Source of the DNA: Synechococcus sp. UW69
GTDB lineage: Bacteria > Cyanobacteriota > Cyanobacteriia > PCC-6307 > Cyanobiaceae
Assembly (NCBI RefSeq): GCF_900474185.1
Contig: NZ_UCNW01000002.1
Span: forward strand, 81,013 to 145,012
Reading direction: 5' to 3'
DNA length: 64,000 bases
The translations under genes and the position numbers were made by a program. Every line of letters begins with the position of its first letter. Position 1 is the stretch's first letter. Positions 8,206 to 17,584 of this stretch are shown here, in pieces. The notes under the pieces were generated by a model. It worked only from the letters and a program-made list of their open reading frames with translations, ran no database searches and was not told the origin of the DNA.

Positions 8206-8355
8206 GTGCTTCAAGACGCACCACTTCTTAGCCAGACCCTGGCGGTCACGGCAGCAGTGCTTCTTGGCTTCGTCAGCGTTGCGGTGATCTACCTCTCAAC
8301 GATCGAATGGAGAGACCGCCGACGCCGCAAGGGTCCAACCAAATCATCATCCTGA
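8206..8355 (+). CDS. Small single-pass membrane protein (49 aa)
   Basis: Starts at GTG 8206, eight bases after the petN stop, and ends at TGA 8353-8355. It has one strongly hydrophobic segment (LAVTAAVLLGFVSVAVIYL, about residues 12-30) followed by a basic tail (EWRDRRRRKG), the layout of a small thylakoid or plasma-membrane subunit with a cytoplasmic C-terminus by the positive-inside rule. It may be cotranscribed with petN. The last 49 bp overlap the start of the next gene in another frame. The family is not recognised; the GTG start is inferred because no ATG is in frame. Confidence 0.5.
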   Translation: MLQDAPLLSQTLAVTAAVLLGFVSVAVIYLSTIEWRDRRRRKGPTKSSS

Positions 8356-9662
8356 TTGGTTCCATCCGAAGGCAGCTGGTTGCCTTTCCGTGCACGGCTC
8401 TACTGCTGGGTCTGATTCTTGTTGTTCCTAGCCTGCTGCTCAGCGCGTCCAACCTCACGCCTGCTCTGAATCGCCGAGGAACAGCAGAGCTGTTCGAGAT
8501 CACAAGAAGCGCTCGGCTTGTTCAGAGTTTTGAAGCTGATCCAACGTCTCCTGTACCCCTGATTTGGCAGAAGCGGCTTTCTCCTGATGCTGCTCTTGAT
8601 CGTTGGAAACGCCTCGGACGTGCTGTTTGGTGGCTGATCTGGCTGGATGACGGTGAACCCGTTCTTGCTCTCCCGAGCTCATCGGATCCGTCTTCTCTGG
8701 ATCTTCTTTTTGCTGATGAGCTGCATCGCATCAGCTTTGATCAACTCCCCGCGCTTGAGTCACGTACACCGTCGCCACTGGAGCAGAACTGCCTGAAGCG
8801 TCTCACCAGCGCAACGGCTGTTCAGTGGCAACCCTCAGGGTTGGCGTCGATCAGTGGGCCCCTGTTCCCCTCCTTGGCAGGTGCGTCTCATGGCTGCCTG
8901 CGTGTTGTGCTTCGGGGAGATCGGCTCATGGCTGAGGGGCCTGTCGCCTCCAGACCCTTTGTCTCCCTAAAGGATCGACAGGCTCGTGGTCGAACCAAGC
9001 GTGTTCGGTTCGATTCCTCCTTGAGTTATCTCCAGCTGAACAGCGTTGCTTTGCAGCCACTGCTCGGATCATTTCTGAACAACCCTTTGATCGCTGAGCA
9101 GCTGACCAGCCGTTATGGACTCCCTCAGGAGCTTCGTGATGTTCTGCTCGCTGCTCCTGTCGTTCTGCGCGTGGATGGCTTGAACGATGGTCGCTTTCGC
9201 GCCTCCGTTCAAGCCAGGTTGATGGTTCCTGCTGATCAAATCGGCCAACTCAAGGCCAGCCTTGATGCTGTTTCAACAGCATTGTTGCGGCGGGGATTCC
9301 AACGTGAGCAACGCCCACTGCTGATGCCCAAGGGGCCAAGCTCCAACCGTTTTGCCGATGTCTGGCTTGATCCCCAGGGTGATCCCAGCGGTGGATGGTC
9401 GATTGGTTCTGAGATGCAGGGACGGGTTGAGGTGCTGCTTGGCCTGGGCGAAGCACCGACTCTTGATCAGGGCCCTCTGAAACGCCATGGTCAACAACGT
9501 CTTCGTCTCCGAGGCCGACCCAATGAATTGGTTCGGCTGGGCTGGCTTGGACCGGGCTGGCCCAGTGTGATTCGCAACGCATCTCAGCTGGAACTTGAGA
9601 TGACAGCACTGCCTAAAGAGCGACAGCCCGGATGGCTGCGGCTTCAGCTGTCACTGCCCTGA
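8307..9662 (+). CDS. Membrane-anchored hypothetical protein (451 aa)
   Basis: After about 22 residues there is one hydrophobic segment (FPCTALLLGLILVVPSLLL), then a long, mostly soluble region without cysteine clusters or known catalytic motifs. The alternation of short hydrophobic stretches with FRASVQARLMVP and similar strands resembles cyanobacterial DUF3352-type proteins, but the match is weak and I do not assign it. Its anchor suggests exposure on the lumenal or periplasmic side. No ATG, GTG or TTG follows before the membrane segment, so the start at 8307 stands even though it overlaps the 49-codon gene. The 3' end overlaps thf1 by 19 bp. Confidence 0.75.
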   Translation: MERPPTPQGSNQIIILIGSIRRQLVAFPCTALLLGLILVVPSLLLSASNLTPALNRRGTAELFEITRSARLVQSFEADPTSPVPLIWQKRLSPDAALDRWKRLGRAVWWLIWLDDGEPVLALPSSSDPSSLDLLFADELHRISFDQLPALESRTPSPLEQNCLKRLTSATAVQWQPSGLASISGPLFPSLAGASHGCLRVVLRGDRLMAEGPVASRPFVSLKDRQARGRTKRVRFDSSLSYLQLNSVALQPLLGSFLNNPLIAEQLTSRYGLPQELRDVLLAAPVVLRVDGLNDGRFRASVQARLMVPADQIGQLKASLDAVSTALLRRGFQREQRPLLMPKGPSSNRFADVWLDPQGDPSGGWSIGSEMQGRVEVLLGLGEAPTLDQGPLKRHGQQRLRLRGRPNELVRLGWLGPGWPSVIRNASQLELEMTALPKERQPGWLRLQLSLP

Positions 9663-10303
9663 GCCTGTTCCGCTAGACGGCGCTCCTTTTTCCGCTTTTC
9701 TGCTGCAATGGTTTCTTGCACCAGGTCAACCGCCTGGTCCATCCGTTCCCTGTTTGTTCCAAACAGCGACAGATCTTTCTCGACACGATCTGCGGGTAAG
9801 CCGAGGCTTTCGGCGAGTTCCTTGCACTGTTCGCCCAGGGCCTGACTGTCAGGGCTGGTGCCATCCACTCCGGCAGCCTCAAGCAGGCGCATCAGGCCTA
9901 CTGCCATCAATCGCGAATAGTGGCCGCCATCGGGGAGACGTTTGGAGGACAGCCAGGTCTTGATGCTGTCTAGATCTTTGCCTTTGGCCTCATCAATCAG
10001 CATTGTGCTGGTCTTACGCAGGGCTGCAGCGTCAAAGCCATTGCTGCTACAGAGGGCGCTGAACAACCCTTCTGTCTGGGCTTCCGGCCGATATCCCTTC
10101 GTAAAAGTGTCGAACACGGTGCAGAGTCCGACGCTGAAGAGCTCATTGGCTTCAAAGCGACTCTGATGGCTCAGCAGGTGTAGCTCCACCAGCAACTCGT
10201 CAGCGAGCCGGCGATACAGCGGCGCGATGACGTGGGGAAAGGACTGATGAAACGACCGTTTGCTGTCCGCGATGGTCTGACTTTCGGCCAACGTGCAGTC
10301 CAT
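9644..10303 (-). CDS. thf1: Photosystem II biogenesis protein Psb29 / Thf1
   Basis: A 219-residue protein with the Thf1 signature at its N-terminus (TIADSKRSFHQSFPHVIAPLYRRLADELLVELHLLS) and the family block LFSVGLCTVFDTFTKGYRPE. The C-terminus is a highly charged helix (IAAEKRKKERR), probably coiled-coil. Family members bind or stabilise FtsH complexes and are needed for PSII assembly and repair and thylakoid maintenance. The presence of ftsH 900 bp away fits that link. The start at 10303 is divergent from clpP, with only six bases between start codons. Confidence 0.95.
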   Translation of the reverse strand: MDCTLAESQTIADSKRSFHQSFPHVIAPLYRRLADELLVELHLLSHQSRFEANELFSVGLCTVFDTFTKGYRPEAQTEGLFSALCSSNGFDAAALRKTSTMLIDEAKGKDLDSIKTWLSSKRLPDGGHYSRLMAVGLMRLLEAAGVDGTSPDSQALGEQCKELAESLGLPADRVEKDLSLFGTNRERMDQAVDLVQETIAAEKRKKERRLAEQAQGSDS

Positions 10304-10309
10304 GAATGA

Positions 10310-10966
10310 ATGGCCGGAACCCTAGCGCCGCAGACATCGCCGTTAGGATTGTCCGACCCTGCTCAAGCTCAAATGATCCCGATTGTGATTGAGGAGTCCG
10401 GCCGGGGGGAAAGGGCCTTTGACATTTATTCCCGACTTCTGCGCGAGCGGATCATCTTCCTTGGTGAAGCAGTCACGAGTGACTCTGCCAATCGGATCGT
10501 TGCTCAGATGTTGTTCCTCGAAGCTGAGGATCCTGAAAAAGATATCTACCTCTATATCAACTCACCTGGAGGCTCGGTTTACGACGGCCTCGGCATCTTC
10601 GACACCATGCAGCACATCAAACCGGATGTGCACACCGTTTGTGTAGGCCTTGCCGCCAGCATGGGTGCCTTTCTTCTCTGTGCCGGCACCAAGGGCAAGC
10701 GCAGCAGCCTTCAGCATTCCCGAATCATGATTCACCAGCCCTTGGGTGGTGCACAGGGACAGGCGAGTGACATTCGGATCCAGGCTGATGAAATTCTCTT
10801 CCTGAAGGATCGACTCAATCAGGAGCTCGCTGATCGCACAGGTCAACCGCTGGACCGTATTCAGCACGACACGGACCGTGATTTCTTCATGTCCCCTACC
10901 GAAGCGGTGAACTACGGCTTGATTGATTCGGTAATCGACAAGCGCCCCGTTCAGGCTGTCGCTTGA
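10310..10966 (+). CDS. clpP: ATP-dependent Clp protease proteolytic subunit
   Basis: A 218-residue serine protease subunit. The catalytic triad is visible: Ser117 in GLAASMGAF, His142 in [11 protein letters not shown], and Asp191 in [10 protein letters not shown]. The N-terminus after Met22 ([22 protein letters not shown]) resembles cyanobacterial ClpP2-type paralogues, so Met22 (10373) is an alternative start. It works with ClpC or ClpX, and ClpS in this window can feed it substrates. The stop codon overlaps the likely TTG start of the following DUF2256 gene. Confidence 0.96.
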   Translation: MAGTLAPQTSPLGLSDPAQAQMIPIVIEESGRGERAFDIYSRLLRERIIFLGEAVTSDSANRIVAQMLFLEAEDPEKDIYLYINSPGGSVYDGLGIFDTMQHIKPDVHTVCVGLAASMGAFLLCAGTKGKRSSLQHSRIMIHQPLGGAQGQASDIRIQADEILFLKDRLNQELADRTGQPLDRIQHDTDRDFFMSPTEAVNYGLIDSVIDKRPVQAVA

Positions 10967-11133
10967 AGCGGGGTGGATCCAAAAACGGAGGTTTAAAAAA
11001 CAACCGTCCCAGCAAGATTTGCCCGGTATGCGCCCGACCATTTGAGTGGCGTAAGGCCTGGAGAAATTGTTGGGATGACGTTGTCTACTGTTCCGATCGC
11101 TGTCGTCGACGCAAGAACAAATCGAACCCATAA
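10963..11133 (+). CDS. DUF2256 zinc-ribbon-like small protein (56 aa)
   Basis: The frame reads [19 protein letters not shown] then [18 protein letters not shown], the typical DUF2256 pattern with CxxC...C...CxxxC cysteines that probably bind zinc. Function unknown. The only upstream start in frame is TTG at 10963, which overlaps the clpP stop (TTGA), implying translational coupling; the N-terminal residues before the cysteines are basic and low in complexity. The stop TAA at 11131-11133 runs straight into the bidirectional terminator. Confidence 0.8.
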   Translation: MKRGGSKNGGLKNNRPSKICPVCARPFEWRKAWRNCWDDVVYCSDRCRRRKNKSNP

Positions 11134-11134
11134 A

Positions 11135-11167
11135 AAAAGCCCCCGCCTGAGTAAGGCGGGGGCTTTT
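11135..11167. terminator. Bidirectional rho-independent terminator between DUF2256 and ftsH
   Basis: A perfect 14-bp inverted repeat: AAAAGCCCCCGCCT (11135-11148) and AGGCGGGGGCTTTT (11154-11167) around the loop GAGTA. The A-tract and T-tract at its ends make it work for transcripts from both directions, which fits the convergent genes on either side. Confidence 0.93.
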
Positions 11168-11185
11168 GGTTGTTGGATCTTGGAC

Positions 11186-13105
11186 TCAGTCCAGGGTGAC
11201 GACGGTGCGGTCTTTTTCAGGAACAGCGGTGAATTCAGCGACAACAGCCTTGAACTCATCACCATTCATGGTTTCCTTCTCAATCAGCAATTCCACCAGG
11301 CGGTCAATAGCTTCACGATTGGAAGCCACGATCTCCACGGTTTCGTCATAACAGCGCTTAACCATGTCGCGCACCTGGATATCGATCTGCTGGGAAATCG
11401 ACTCGGAGATTTCGCTACGAGACATCAAATCCCTGCCTAGAAAGACTTCCTGACCACCACCCTCAAGGGCAACAGGTCCAAGATCACTCATGCCTAGCCG
11501 GGTCACCATGTTCCTGGCCATCGAAGCCACCTGCTGGATGTCGCCACCGGCTCCAGTGGTGACTTCTTGGTGACCGAAAACAACGTCTTCGGCTGCCCGA
11601 CCGCCAAGAGCACCCATGATCCTCGCCTTGAGCTGTGCACGGGTGACAAGGGTTTGCTCCTCATCCGGCGAGAACCAGGTGAGACCTTGGGCTTGACCAC
11701 GAGGAACCAGGGTGACCTTCTGAACAGGGTCGTGATCCTTAACCAGCGTTCCGATCAGGGCGTGACCAACCTCGTGGTAAGCGATCAGACGCTTGCTGCG
11801 ACCGTCGGTAAGGGGACGTCCTTCCATGCCGGCGATGATGCGGTCGACTGCGTCGTCGATCTCACTCAGACCGATGGAGTCCTTCCTGCGGCGGGCGGTG
11901 AGGATGGCTGCCTCGTTCATCAGGTTGGCCAGGTCAGCACCGGTGAAACCTGGAGTCCGTCGGGCAATGCTTTCTAGAGAGAGCTCTGTGTCAAGCTTTT
12001 TGTTGCGGCAGTGAACATCGAGGATGGCAAGACGTCCTTTGATGTCAGGAGCATCAACGGTCACCTGGCGATCAAAACGACCGGGTCGCATTAACGCTGA
12101 ATCGAGTACGTCGGGACGGTTGGTCGCCGCAATGATGATGATTCCGCTATTTCCTTCAAAACCATCCATCTCCGTCAGGAGCTGGTTTAGCGTCTGCTCG
12201 CGCTCGTCGTTGCCTCCACCGATTCCCGCACCGCGCTGACGGCCAACGGCATCGATTTCATCGATAAAGATCAAGCAAGGGCTGTTTTCTTTGGCCTTTT
12301 TGAACAAGTCACGGACACGGCTGGCACCAACACCAACAAACATCTCAACAAACTCAGAGCCCGAAAGAGCAAAGAACGGAACCCCTGCTTCACCTGCAAT
12401 GGCTTTGGCGAGAAGTGTTTTGCCTGTTCCAGGAGGGCCGACCAGCAGCAGGCCACGCGGGATCTGAGCACCCACGGAAGTAAATCGCTCGGGCTGCTTG
12501 AGGAAGGTGACGACCTCTTCGAGTTCCTGCTTGGCTTCTGTGACGCCTGCGACGTCGTCAAACATCACGCCAGTTTCGGCTTCCATCATGAACTTCGCCT
12601 TGCTCTTGCCAAATTGCATGGCTTGACCAGGGCCGCCTGGCATGTTGCTGTTGCGGCGAGCCAGAAAAATCAGCGCACCAATCAGCAAAAGTGGGAACAG
12701 GAGATTGCCCAGCACGCCAAGGGCAGGTGGTGCCGTGCGAGGGGGATGGATATCGAAGCTGATGCCTTCAGTTTTGAGTGTGTTGATCAGCTCCGGAGCA
12801 AGGCCTGGGAGGTCAACGCGAAGTCTCTGAACTCTGTTGTCGAGGTCTGGATCGACGGCTTCCACAACAGCGTTGCGGCCGCCGTCATAGATATCAACGG
12901 CTGTCACACGACCTGCTTCGACGTAGTCGAGGAAGCGGCCATAGCTCATGCGGGCCACCGCTGCATTGCGTGGAGCAACAGTTGTGCCATTGCTGTCTTG
13001 GCTGAGGCTATTGATGCCTCCGTTGCTGACCACCTGCCAACCAATCAGCAAAACGACGCCGATCGGCAGAAGCCAGAGGGCAAGAAGGCGCCAGCGCTGA
13101 TTCAT
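11186..13105 (-). CDS. ftsH: ATP-dependent zinc metalloprotease FtsH
   Basis: A 639-residue membrane protease. Two membrane segments (about residues 6-25 and 128-150) flank a lumenal domain. The AAA+ domain has Walker A GPPGTGKT (223-230), Walker B IFIDEID (279-285) and the SRH ([19 protein letters not shown]); the peptidase domain has the zinc site HEVGH (444-448). Sequence style and length resemble thylakoid FtsH2 (Slr0228-like), which removes damaged D1 during PSII repair. Thf1, which supports FtsH function, lies upstream on the same strand side of the locus. The start gives a normal N-terminus ([10 protein letters not shown]). Confidence 0.97.
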   Translation of the reverse strand: MNQRWRLLALWLLPIGVVLLIGWQVVSNGGINSLSQDSNGTTVAPRNAAVARMSYGRFLDYVEAGRVTAVDIYDGGRNAVVEAVDPDLDNRVQRLRVDLPGLAPELINTLKTEGISFDIHPPRTAPPALGVLGNLLFPLLLIGALIFLARRNSNMPGGPGQAMQFGKSKAKFMMEAETGVMFDDVAGVTEAKQELEEVVTFLKQPERFTSVGAQIPRGLLLVGPPGTGKTLLAKAIAGEAGVPFFALSGSEFVEMFVGVGASRVRDLFKKAKENSPCLIFIDEIDAVGRQRGAGIGGGNDEREQTLNQLLTEMDGFEGNSGIIIIAATNRPDVLDSALMRPGRFDRQVTVDAPDIKGRLAILDVHCRNKKLDTELSLESIARRTPGFTGADLANLMNEAAILTARRRKDSIGLSEIDDAVDRIIAGMEGRPLTDGRSKRLIAYHEVGHALIGTLVKDHDPVQKVTLVPRGQAQGLTWFSPDEEQTLVTRAQLKARIMGALGGRAAEDVVFGHQEVTTGAGGDIQQVASMARNMVTRLGMSDLGPVALEGGGQEVFLGRDLMSRSEISESISQQIDIQVRDMVKRCYDETVEIVASNREAIDRLVELLIEKETMNGDEFKAVVAEFTAVPEKDRTVVTLD

Positions 13106-13163
13106 GAGCCAAAAGAAATCGTTAACTAGTGTAAAGGAGATGGACTGGATTTCGGGGCCTTCT

Positions 13164-14393
13164 TTAGAGGCTTCTCAGGGCAACAATCGGGTCGAGCTTG
13201 GCGGCTCTACGGGCGGGAACGACGCCGAAGAACAGTCCGATGGATCCTGAGAGTCCCACCGTGACAACAACTGTTGTCGCGCCGATTGCGGCCGGGAGTG
13301 GTGTGAATGCAGCCACAAGGCTCACTGTTCCCAGTCCAACCAAGGTGCCGATGGCACCGCCCAGGCTGGCGAGCACCAGCGACTCCACAAGAAACTGCTG
13401 CAGCACATCGCTGCTGCGGGCTCCCAAGGCCTTGCGCAGACCGATCTCCTCGGTGCGCTCGCTCACGGAGACCAGCATGATGTTCATGATCCCGATGCCG
13501 CCTACCAGGAGAGAGATCCCTCCGATGGCAGCGAGCATCAGAGTGAGGCCTCCGGTGATGGTGCCGACGATGGTGAGGGCATCCTTCTGGGAACGCACCG
13601 CGAAATCGTCATCCCGAAGAATCCGGTGACGCTGTCTCAGCAGATTGGTGATCTGGAACTTGGCTGCGCCCGTGCTTTGTTCATCCCTTGCTTCAACACT
13701 GATGAAGGTGAGGCTGACGCCGTAAATGGGATCCCGACCGGTGATCCGGCTCACCATTGTTGAGAGAGGGATATAGGCATTTTCATCCTGGTTGCTCCCG
13801 AACACGGCTCCTTTCGGGGCCATCACACCGACAACCTTGAACGCCTGATTGCCAATCCGAACCTGCTGACCGATCGCCGCACCGGTTGGAAACAGTTTGG
13901 TCCGCAGATCAGAGCCCAAAACCGCAACAGCTCGAGCGCCTGATTCGTCCTGGGAACTGATGAAACGTCCCTTCGCAACCTCAAAGCTGCGAACCGGCAC
14001 AAACTCCGGTGTGACGCCGTAGATCGAACTTGTGGCACTGCGCGCCCCGGCCTGAACCACCTGGTTGCTGTTGATTTGGGGCGCCACCCGCTTGACGCTG
14101 GGGACTTGTTCCGCGATGGCTTCTGCGTCTTCAAGCACGAGGGTCTTCGGACGCGTTACTCCCTGGCGACGGGTGTTGTTGTTGCCCGGAACCACAAACA
14201 AGACGTTGGCGCCGAGATTGGTCAGCTGCTCTTCAGCCAGCCCCTGAGCACCACGTCCAACGCCCACCAGGGTGATCACCGAGGCGTTTCCGATCACGAT
14301 GCCCACCATGGTGAGCAGGCTGCGAAGTCGGTTGCTCCGCAGGGTGGACAGGGCCATCCGCACCGTTTCAGTGGCGGGCATGCGCCGGTTCAT
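13164..14393 (-). CDS. MacB-type ABC transporter permease (MacB_PCD + FtsX)
   Basis: A 409-residue permease with the exporter layout of the MacB/SalY class: an N-terminal helix ([19 protein letters not shown]), a periplasmic MacB-type domain (about 60-270), and three C-terminal FtsX helices containing [30 protein letters not shown] and [19 protein letters not shown]. Such proteins pair with a separate ATPase to move peptides, lipids or lipoproteins, or act mechanically on the envelope. No ATPase or membrane-fusion partner is adjacent, so substrate is unknown. It follows ftsH's 5' side by 58 bp and precedes pyk by 13 bp on the same strand. Confidence 0.9.
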   Translation of the reverse strand: MNRRMPATETVRMALSTLRSNRLRSLLTMVGIVIGNASVITLVGVGRGAQGLAEEQLTNLGANVLFVVPGNNNTRRQGVTRPKTLVLEDAEAIAEQVPSVKRVAPQINSNQVVQAGARSATSSIYGVTPEFVPVRSFEVAKGRFISSQDESGARAVAVLGSDLRTKLFPTGAAIGQQVRIGNQAFKVVGVMAPKGAVFGSNQDENAYIPLSTMVSRITGRDPIYGVSLTFISVEARDEQSTGAAKFQITNLLRQRHRILRDDDFAVRSQKDALTIVGTITGGLTLMLAAIGGISLLVGGIGIMNIMLVSVSERTEEIGLRKALGARSSDVLQQFLVESLVLASLGGAIGTLVGLGTVSLVAAFTPLPAAIGATTVVVTVGLSGSIGLFFGVVPARRAAKLDPIVALRSL

Positions 14394-14406
14394 GGTGTGT
14401 TGTCGT

Positions 14407-15858
14407 TCAGAGCAGTGTCGCCTCAGCTTCGTTGCTCACGATGCTCACTTTGACCAGATCAGTGGATCCAGAGACCCCTGCATGGGTGCCTGCGGACTGA
14501 ATGACGAGATCTCCCTCCTTGAGCAGATTCAGCTCCCTGGCTTTAACCATGGCCGCGTGAAAGGTCTGCGTGGTGCGTTCTCCCTGAGGGATGACAAGGG
14601 GGGTGACCCCCCACACCAGCTGAAGGCGACAGGCAACGGTGCGATCAGGTGTGATGGCCAGGATCGGCGCCGCCGGTCGGAACTTGCTGACGTTGCGTGC
14701 CGTTGCGCCACTTTTGGTGAGGGGAACAATCGCCGATGCGTTGAGTTGGCTGGCGATAGTGCTGACCGCACCACTCAATGCGTTGGGAATTGTGCTGGGT
14801 AAGTGGCTGTCGATCGAGCGCTGGGGATAGTCCTTCTCGATCCGTTGGGCGATGGTGGCCATGGTCTGCACGGCTTCCACGGGGAAATCCCCCACAGCGG
14901 TCTCGTTGGACAGCATCACAGCGTCGGTGCCATCAAGGATGGCGTTAGCTACATCGCTAACTTCGGCACGGGTCGGCCGGGGGCTGGAGGCCATTGAATC
15001 CAGCATCTGGGTCGCCGTGATGATCGGAATGCCCAGGCTGTTGGCCTTGCGGATGAGTTCCTTCTGCAGCAAAGGAACTTCCTCCGCCGGCATCTCCACT
15101 CCCAGGTCACCACGGGCCACCATTACGCCGTCGCAGAGCGGAAGAATGGAATCGATCTGATCGATGGCCTCAAATTTCTCGATCTTTGCCACGACAGGGG
15201 TTTCATGACCGTGGTCACGGATCAGCCCGCGGATTTCCTCCATGTCGGAGGGGTTGCGCACGAAGCTGAGGGCAACCCAGTCCACCCCCTGACTGAGACC
15301 GAAAGCCAGATCAGTCTTGTCCTTGTCGGTCAGGGCACGGACGGAAAGCTGAACGTCGGGGAAGTTGACGCCCTTGTTGTTCGAAAGAACACCGCCAACG
15401 GTGACGGTGCAATGCAGGGTCTGCTCCGCTTTGTCGACGGCATCGACCTTCATCTCGACACGGCCGTCGTCGAGAAGAATCCTGCTCCCGGCGGTGACTT
15501 CGTCGGCCAGTTTGTCGTAGGTCACCGTTGCGATGGTTTTGTCGCAGCTCACCGGTCGTGAGGTGAGCGTGAACGGATCCCCGTTGGCCAGGGTGATCGG
15601 CCCCTCAGCGAATCGCCCCAGCCTGATTTTTGGACCCTGAAGGTCCTGGAGGATGCCGATGGTCTGCCCCAATTCTTCAGACACCTGACGAATGGTGGCG
15701 ATGCGTGCGGCGTGTTCGCTGTGGTCTCCGTGGGAGAAATTCAGCCTGAACGTCGTCGCGCCAGCCCTCACAAGTTCCTTGATGCGCTCTGGACTCTCAG
15801 TGGCTGGTCCGATGGTGGCCACGATCTTGGTCCGTCGGTTCAGGTCGAACTGGCCCAT
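14407..15858 (-). CDS. pyk: Pyruvate kinase
   Basis: A 483-residue glycolytic enzyme: PEP + ADP to pyruvate + ATP. It has the N-terminal RRTKIVATIGPAT, substrate loop FRLNFSHGDH, the active-site block VVAKIEKFEAIDQID and MVARGDLGVEMPAEEVPLLQK, and ATQMLDSM, followed by the C-terminal domain (ILAITPDRTVACRLQLVWGV). The ATG at 15858 gives the usual N-terminus; an upstream ATG at 15891 would add 11 residues. It may be cotranscribed with the downstream permease and ftsH. Confidence 0.97.
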   Translation of the reverse strand: MGQFDLNRRTKIVATIGPATESPERIKELVRAGATTFRLNFSHGDHSEHAARIATIRQVSEELGQTIGILQDLQGPKIRLGRFAEGPITLANGDPFTLTSRPVSCDKTIATVTYDKLADEVTAGSRILLDDGRVEMKVDAVDKAEQTLHCTVTVGGVLSNNKGVNFPDVQLSVRALTDKDKTDLAFGLSQGVDWVALSFVRNPSDMEEIRGLIRDHGHETPVVAKIEKFEAIDQIDSILPLCDGVMVARGDLGVEMPAEEVPLLQKELIRKANSLGIPIITATQMLDSMASSPRPTRAEVSDVANAILDGTDAVMLSNETAVGDFPVEAVQTMATIAQRIEKDYPQRSIDSHLPSTIPNALSGAVSTIASQLNASAIVPLTKSGATARNVSKFRPAAPILAITPDRTVACRLQLVWGVTPLVIPQGERTTQTFHAAMVKARELNLLKEGDLVIQSAGTHAGVSGSTDLVKVSIVSNEAEATLL

Positions 15859-15914
15859 ATCGTGGCTGAAAATCCTTGCGGAAACTACCATCCGGGCGTT
15901 TCCTAACGGGCCCC

Positions 15915-16244
15915 ATGGAGATGAATTCCTATCAGGACGCTGCTCGAAAGACGGCTGCCTACCCGGATGTGGGCTGTAATCCGATCTATCCGACCCTCGG
16001 TTTGACGGGAGAAGCTGGCGAGGTTGCCGACAAGGTCAAGAAGGTGATTCGCGATCGTCAGGGTGTCTTTGATGTTGAGACCCGCGAAGCGATCAAGTTG
16101 GAACTGGGCGATGTGCTCTGGTACGTGGCTCAGCTGGCCAGCGAAATGGGTTATGACCTGAACGATGTGGCAGAAGCCAATCTTCAAAAACTGTCGAGCC
16201 GAGCTGCCCGTGGGCGCATCGGCGGCAGCGGTGACCAACGTTGA
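15915..16244 (+). CDS. MazG-like nucleotide pyrophosphohydrolase
   Basis: A 109-residue protein with one MazG domain: the metal-binding acidic set lies in LTGEAGEVADKVKKVIRD and KLELGDVLWYVAQLA (an ExxE...ExxD pattern). Members hydrolyse non-canonical or excess nucleoside triphosphates to the monophosphate and pyrophosphate. The ATG at 15915 is chosen over the open extension to 15876, because it begins directly before the conserved NSYQDAARKTA helix; 15921 is also possible. Divergent from pyk. Single-domain MazG proteins are common in cyanobacteria and their phages; nothing here suggests a phage origin. Confidence 0.9.
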   Translation: MEMNSYQDAARKTAAYPDVGCNPIYPTLGLTGEAGEVADKVKKVIRDRQGVFDVETREAIKLELGDVLWYVAQLASEMGYDLNDVAEANLQKLSSRAARGRIGGSGDQR

Positions 16245-16252
16245 TCTGCCCG

Positions 16253-16738
16253 ATGTTTCGTCGTTTTTTTACGCTTCTTTTGAGCCTGCCGCTGCTGCTG
16301 GGACTGGCGCTGCCCTGTGATGCCGCTGAACTGCAACTCAGTGGGGTTCGTTTGGATCCCTGCAGTGAACAGGACCCCGGTAATCAGCCCGACTTGAGCC
16401 GTCCGGTGGGTGCCAGCTGCTATGTGCTGACGGGTGACGTTGAGAACAGCAGCCGGGACAGCGTTGTCGACACCGACGTTTACGCACGAATCCTGGACGC
16501 CAGTGGTGAACCTGTGCTTCCAAACAGAACCCGGGTGGGATCGATCGGCGATGTGAACCCCGGTCAATCCCAGTTTGCGTTGCGTATTTCGGTTCCTGCC
16601 GGAACGCCAGGACCGTTCGAGATTAAAAATGCCCGGGCGCGTGGTTTCAAAGCGCCAGTTCGAACCCGCGTCGATGCCGACGACGACGATCTGCTGCCGC
16701 TTGAACGGGGTATCAATCTGGATTCTTTACCAGGTTGA
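16253..16738 (+). CDS. Secreted hypothetical protein (161 aa)
   Basis: The N-terminus (MFRRFFTLLLSLPLLLGLALP) is a clear Sec signal peptide with probable cleavage after CDAA. The mature part begins ELQLSGVRLDPC and continues with YVLTGDVENSSRDSVVDTDVYARILDASGEP, a beta-sandwich pattern resembling FxLYD/DUF-type domains that bind at the envelope surface. Two cysteines (about residues 42 and 60) may pair. A strongly acidic run (DADDDD) precedes the C-terminus. Function unknown. The end overlaps the convergent YggT gene by 12 bp. Confidence 0.8.
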   Translation: MFRRFFTLLLSLPLLLGLALPCDAAELQLSGVRLDPCSEQDPGNQPDLSRPVGASCYVLTGDVENSSRDSVVDTDVYARILDASGEPVLPNRTRVGSIGDVNPGQSQFALRISVPAGTPGPFEIKNARARGFKAPVRTRVDADDDDLLPLERGINLDSLPG

Positions 16739-17023
16739 TCCCGACATGTAAAAAGCACTGATGGACTGCCCCACCAGGCTCTGAAGCAGATTCAAGGCCA
16801 GGAACGCCAGGATGGCGGAAAGATCGATTCCTCCCAGGGGCGGAATTAGTCCCCGGAAAGCGTTGAGGTAGGGATCGGTGATCGCACTGACGCTGCTCAG
16901 CACCGGGTTGCCCCAGTCGAGGTTGGGGAACCAGCTCAGCAGAACCCGAACGATCAAGACCAGGGAGTAAATCTGCAGGGTCTGGGACAGCACCTGCAGC
17001 AGGGTGACGGGAAGAGATTCCAT
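16727..17023 (-). CDS. YggT family membrane protein (Ycf19-like)
   Basis: A 98-residue protein with two hydrophobic segments (about residues 7-31 and 66-90) and the family core LIVRVLLSWFPNLDWGNPVLSSVSAITDPYLNAFRGLIPPLGGIDLS. YggT/Ycf19 proteins are found in bacteria and plastids and have been linked to membrane organisation, nucleoid distribution and, in plants, cytochrome b6-f maturation (CCB3). The role here is not known. It lies 24 bp downstream of scpB on the same strand and may be cotranscribed with it. Confidence 0.92.
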   Translation of the reverse strand: MESLPVTLLQVLSQTLQIYSLVLIVRVLLSWFPNLDWGNPVLSSVSAITDPYLNAFRGLIPPLGGIDLSAILAFLALNLLQSLVGQSISAFYMSGSTW

Positions 17024-17047
17024 GACGAGGGCTGATCTCCTCCGACT

Positions 17048-17548
17048 TTATGCAGCTTCTGTCAGATCGGTTGCACCGAGATCAGGAAGCACTGAGAAGG
17101 TGCGATGGAATTTTTCGGTGAGGGTGATCCAGTAGGAGCGGCCTTCACTTTGACGGCGGCGTTCGATGAACTCCTGCGCCACCAGTTCCTTGATGTGGTC
17201 ATAGGCACCCGATCCACGCAGATCCACGAGATCGGATTGGAGAATCCGCTTCTTCAGGGCAATGGTTGCGAGGGTTCGCAACGTTGCGGTGGAGAGATTC
17301 ACCGGCAGCAGGTCTTTCACGAGATCGCCCATGCCCGGCCTCAGCTGCAGGCCGTAGCGACCGCTCTGCTCAACGATCTCCAGTGCACTGTCTCGCTGGG
17401 CGTAGGAGGCGGTGAGAGCTACGAGCGCTTCCTCCACGTCGCGACGCTCGGTTCCTGCCAGCTCAGCCAGTTCGCCGACACTGACGGGTCTGCCCTTCAA
17501 ATAAAGAACGGCCTCGAGCCGTGTGGGCAGGGATGCAGACGTCATCAC
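17048..17548 (-). CDS. scpB: Segregation and condensation protein B
   Basis: A 166-residue kleisin-associated protein with two winged-helix domains: RLEAVLYLKGRPVSVGELAELAG in the first, and TLATIALKKRILQSDLVDLRGSGAYDHIKELVAQEFIERRRQSEGRSYWITLTEKF in the second. With ScpA and SMC it forms condensin for chromosome compaction. The usual length is about 180. Two consecutive ATG codons allow a start at 17548 or 17545. scpA is not in the window. It may be in one transcript with ilvA (36 bp upstream) and yggT. Confidence 0.93.
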   Translation of the reverse strand: MMTSASLPTRLEAVLYLKGRPVSVGELAELAGTERRDVEEALVALTASYAQRDSALEIVEQSGRYGLQLRPGMGDLVKDLLPVNLSTATLRTLATIALKKRILQSDLVDLRGSGAYDHIKELVAQEFIERRRQSEGRSYWITLTEKFHRTFSVLPDLGATDLTEAA

Positions 17549-17584
17549 AACCCCTCAAGAGCACTCAAGTTACCGTCCAGAAAC

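Noticed and set aside
7727..8224. ClpS with a 67-residue N-terminal extension
   Set aside because: The extension has no ClpS pattern and runs antisense through petN; ATG 8023 gives the normal ClpS length.
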